From an uncultured Pseudomonadota bacterium (lineage in GTDB: Bacteria; Pseudomonadota; Gammaproteobacteria; Burkholderiales; Usitatibacteraceae): a stretch of DNA of 8,106 nt. The stretch lies in NCBI GenBank assembly GCA_937898635.1, contig CALEJW010000128.1:1-8106 (forward strand), read 5' to 3'. A program made the translations under genes and the position numbers. This document shows, piece by piece, positions 7,784 through 8,106 of this stretch (positions within the stretch are counted from its first letter, which is position 1; each line of letters begins with the position of its first letter). The notes beneath the pieces were generated by a model that was given only the letters and a program-made list of their open reading frames with translations, had not been told where the DNA came from and ran no database searches.

Positions 7784-8106
7784 TTACACCACGATGCAGA
7801 GGACTTCGCCGCCCACGCCCGTCTCGCGGGCGCGCCGGTCCGTCATCACGCCGCGCGAGGTGGACACGATCGCCACGCCGAGGCCGTTCAGCACGCGCGG
7901 GATGTCGTCGCGGCCCTTGTAGATGCGAAGCCCCGGGCGCGAGACGCGCTCGATCTTCTCGATCACGGGCTTGCCGGCGTAGTACTTCAGGCCGATCTCG
8001 AGGACGTCCTTGCCGTCGACGGCGCGCTGGGCGAAGTCCTCGATGTAGCCTTCGTCCTTCAGGACCTTGGCGATCGCGACCTTCACCTTCGAAGACGGGA
8101 TCGCCA
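7784..8106 (-). CDS. rpsH: 30S ribosomal protein S8, 5'-truncated by the window edge
   Basis: S8 is a primary 16S rRNA-binding protein (helix 21) needed for 30S assembly. In E. coli it also represses the spc operon by binding mRNA at rplE. The frame is open to the right edge. Reading in from the edge it gives AIPSSKVKVAIAKVLKDEG, aligning with residues from about 27 of E. coli S8, so roughly 26 N-terminal residues are missing. The GTG at 8086-8084 lies inside this conserved stretch and is Val, not a start. Visible motifs are RVSRPGLRIYKGRDDIPRVL and the S8 signature near GLGVAIVSTSRGVMTDRRAR, then GVGGEVLCIVV at the end. Its TAA stop is part of the rplF Shine-Dalgarno. Confidence 0.97.
   Translation of the reverse strand, partial: AIPSSKVKVAIAKVLKDEGYIEDFAQRAVDGKDVLEIGLKYYAGKPVIEKIERVSRPGLRIYKGRDDIPRVLNGLGVAIVSTSRGVMTDRRARETGVGGEVLCIVV

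Noticed and set aside
8084..8086. GTG as the start of S8
   Set aside because: It falls inside the conserved PSSKVKVAIAKV segment; the frame continues to the right edge and the gene is cut by the window.

Overview
The window is a GC-rich stretch from a proteobacterium, most likely a betaproteobacterium. Two things point there. The gene order secY-infA-rpmJ-rpsM has no adk or map between secY and infA. The proteins, especially the RpoA C-terminal domain, S4, S11 and IF1, read like betaproteobacterial homologues from memory; no alignment was run. Genus cannot be assigned from this sequence.

Layout. Positions 1-921 (+ strand) hold the C-terminal part of a MOFRL-family glycerate 2-kinase whose start lies off the left edge. 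It converges on the ribosomal-protein operon, and a strong hairpin terminator at 921-947 separates the two. Everything from 967 to 8106 is on the minus strand and is one continuous, tightly packed run of housekeeping genes. In transcription order (right to left) these are rpsH (5' end missing), rplF, rplR, rpsE, rpmD, rplO, secY, infA, rpmJ, rpsM, rpsK, rpsD, rpoA and rplQ. This is the distal part of the spc operon fused to the alpha operon. rpmJ is only 37 codons and is easily missed by ORF callers.

How the genes work together. The cluster encodes small-subunit proteins S8, S5, S13, S11 and S4, large-subunit proteins L6, L18, L30, L15, L36 and L17, initiation factor IF1, the SecY core of the protein-export channel, and the RNA polymerase alpha subunit. 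Gaps run from 1 to 36 nt through the spc part up to rpsD, then widen to 64 nt (rpsD-rpoA) and 90 nt (rpoA-rplQ). Each of the two wide gaps holds a GC-rich hairpin without a U-tract. Several stop codons are built into the next gene's Shine-Dalgarno sequence, consistent with translational coupling. secY starts with TTG. No promoter was recognised inside the operon.

No mobile element, tRNA, rRNA, CRISPR array or defence-type gene was seen, and no gap without a gene exceeds 90 nt. I do not see an undescribed biological system here. The findings are small details of expression and sequence variation in an otherwise ordinary core region.
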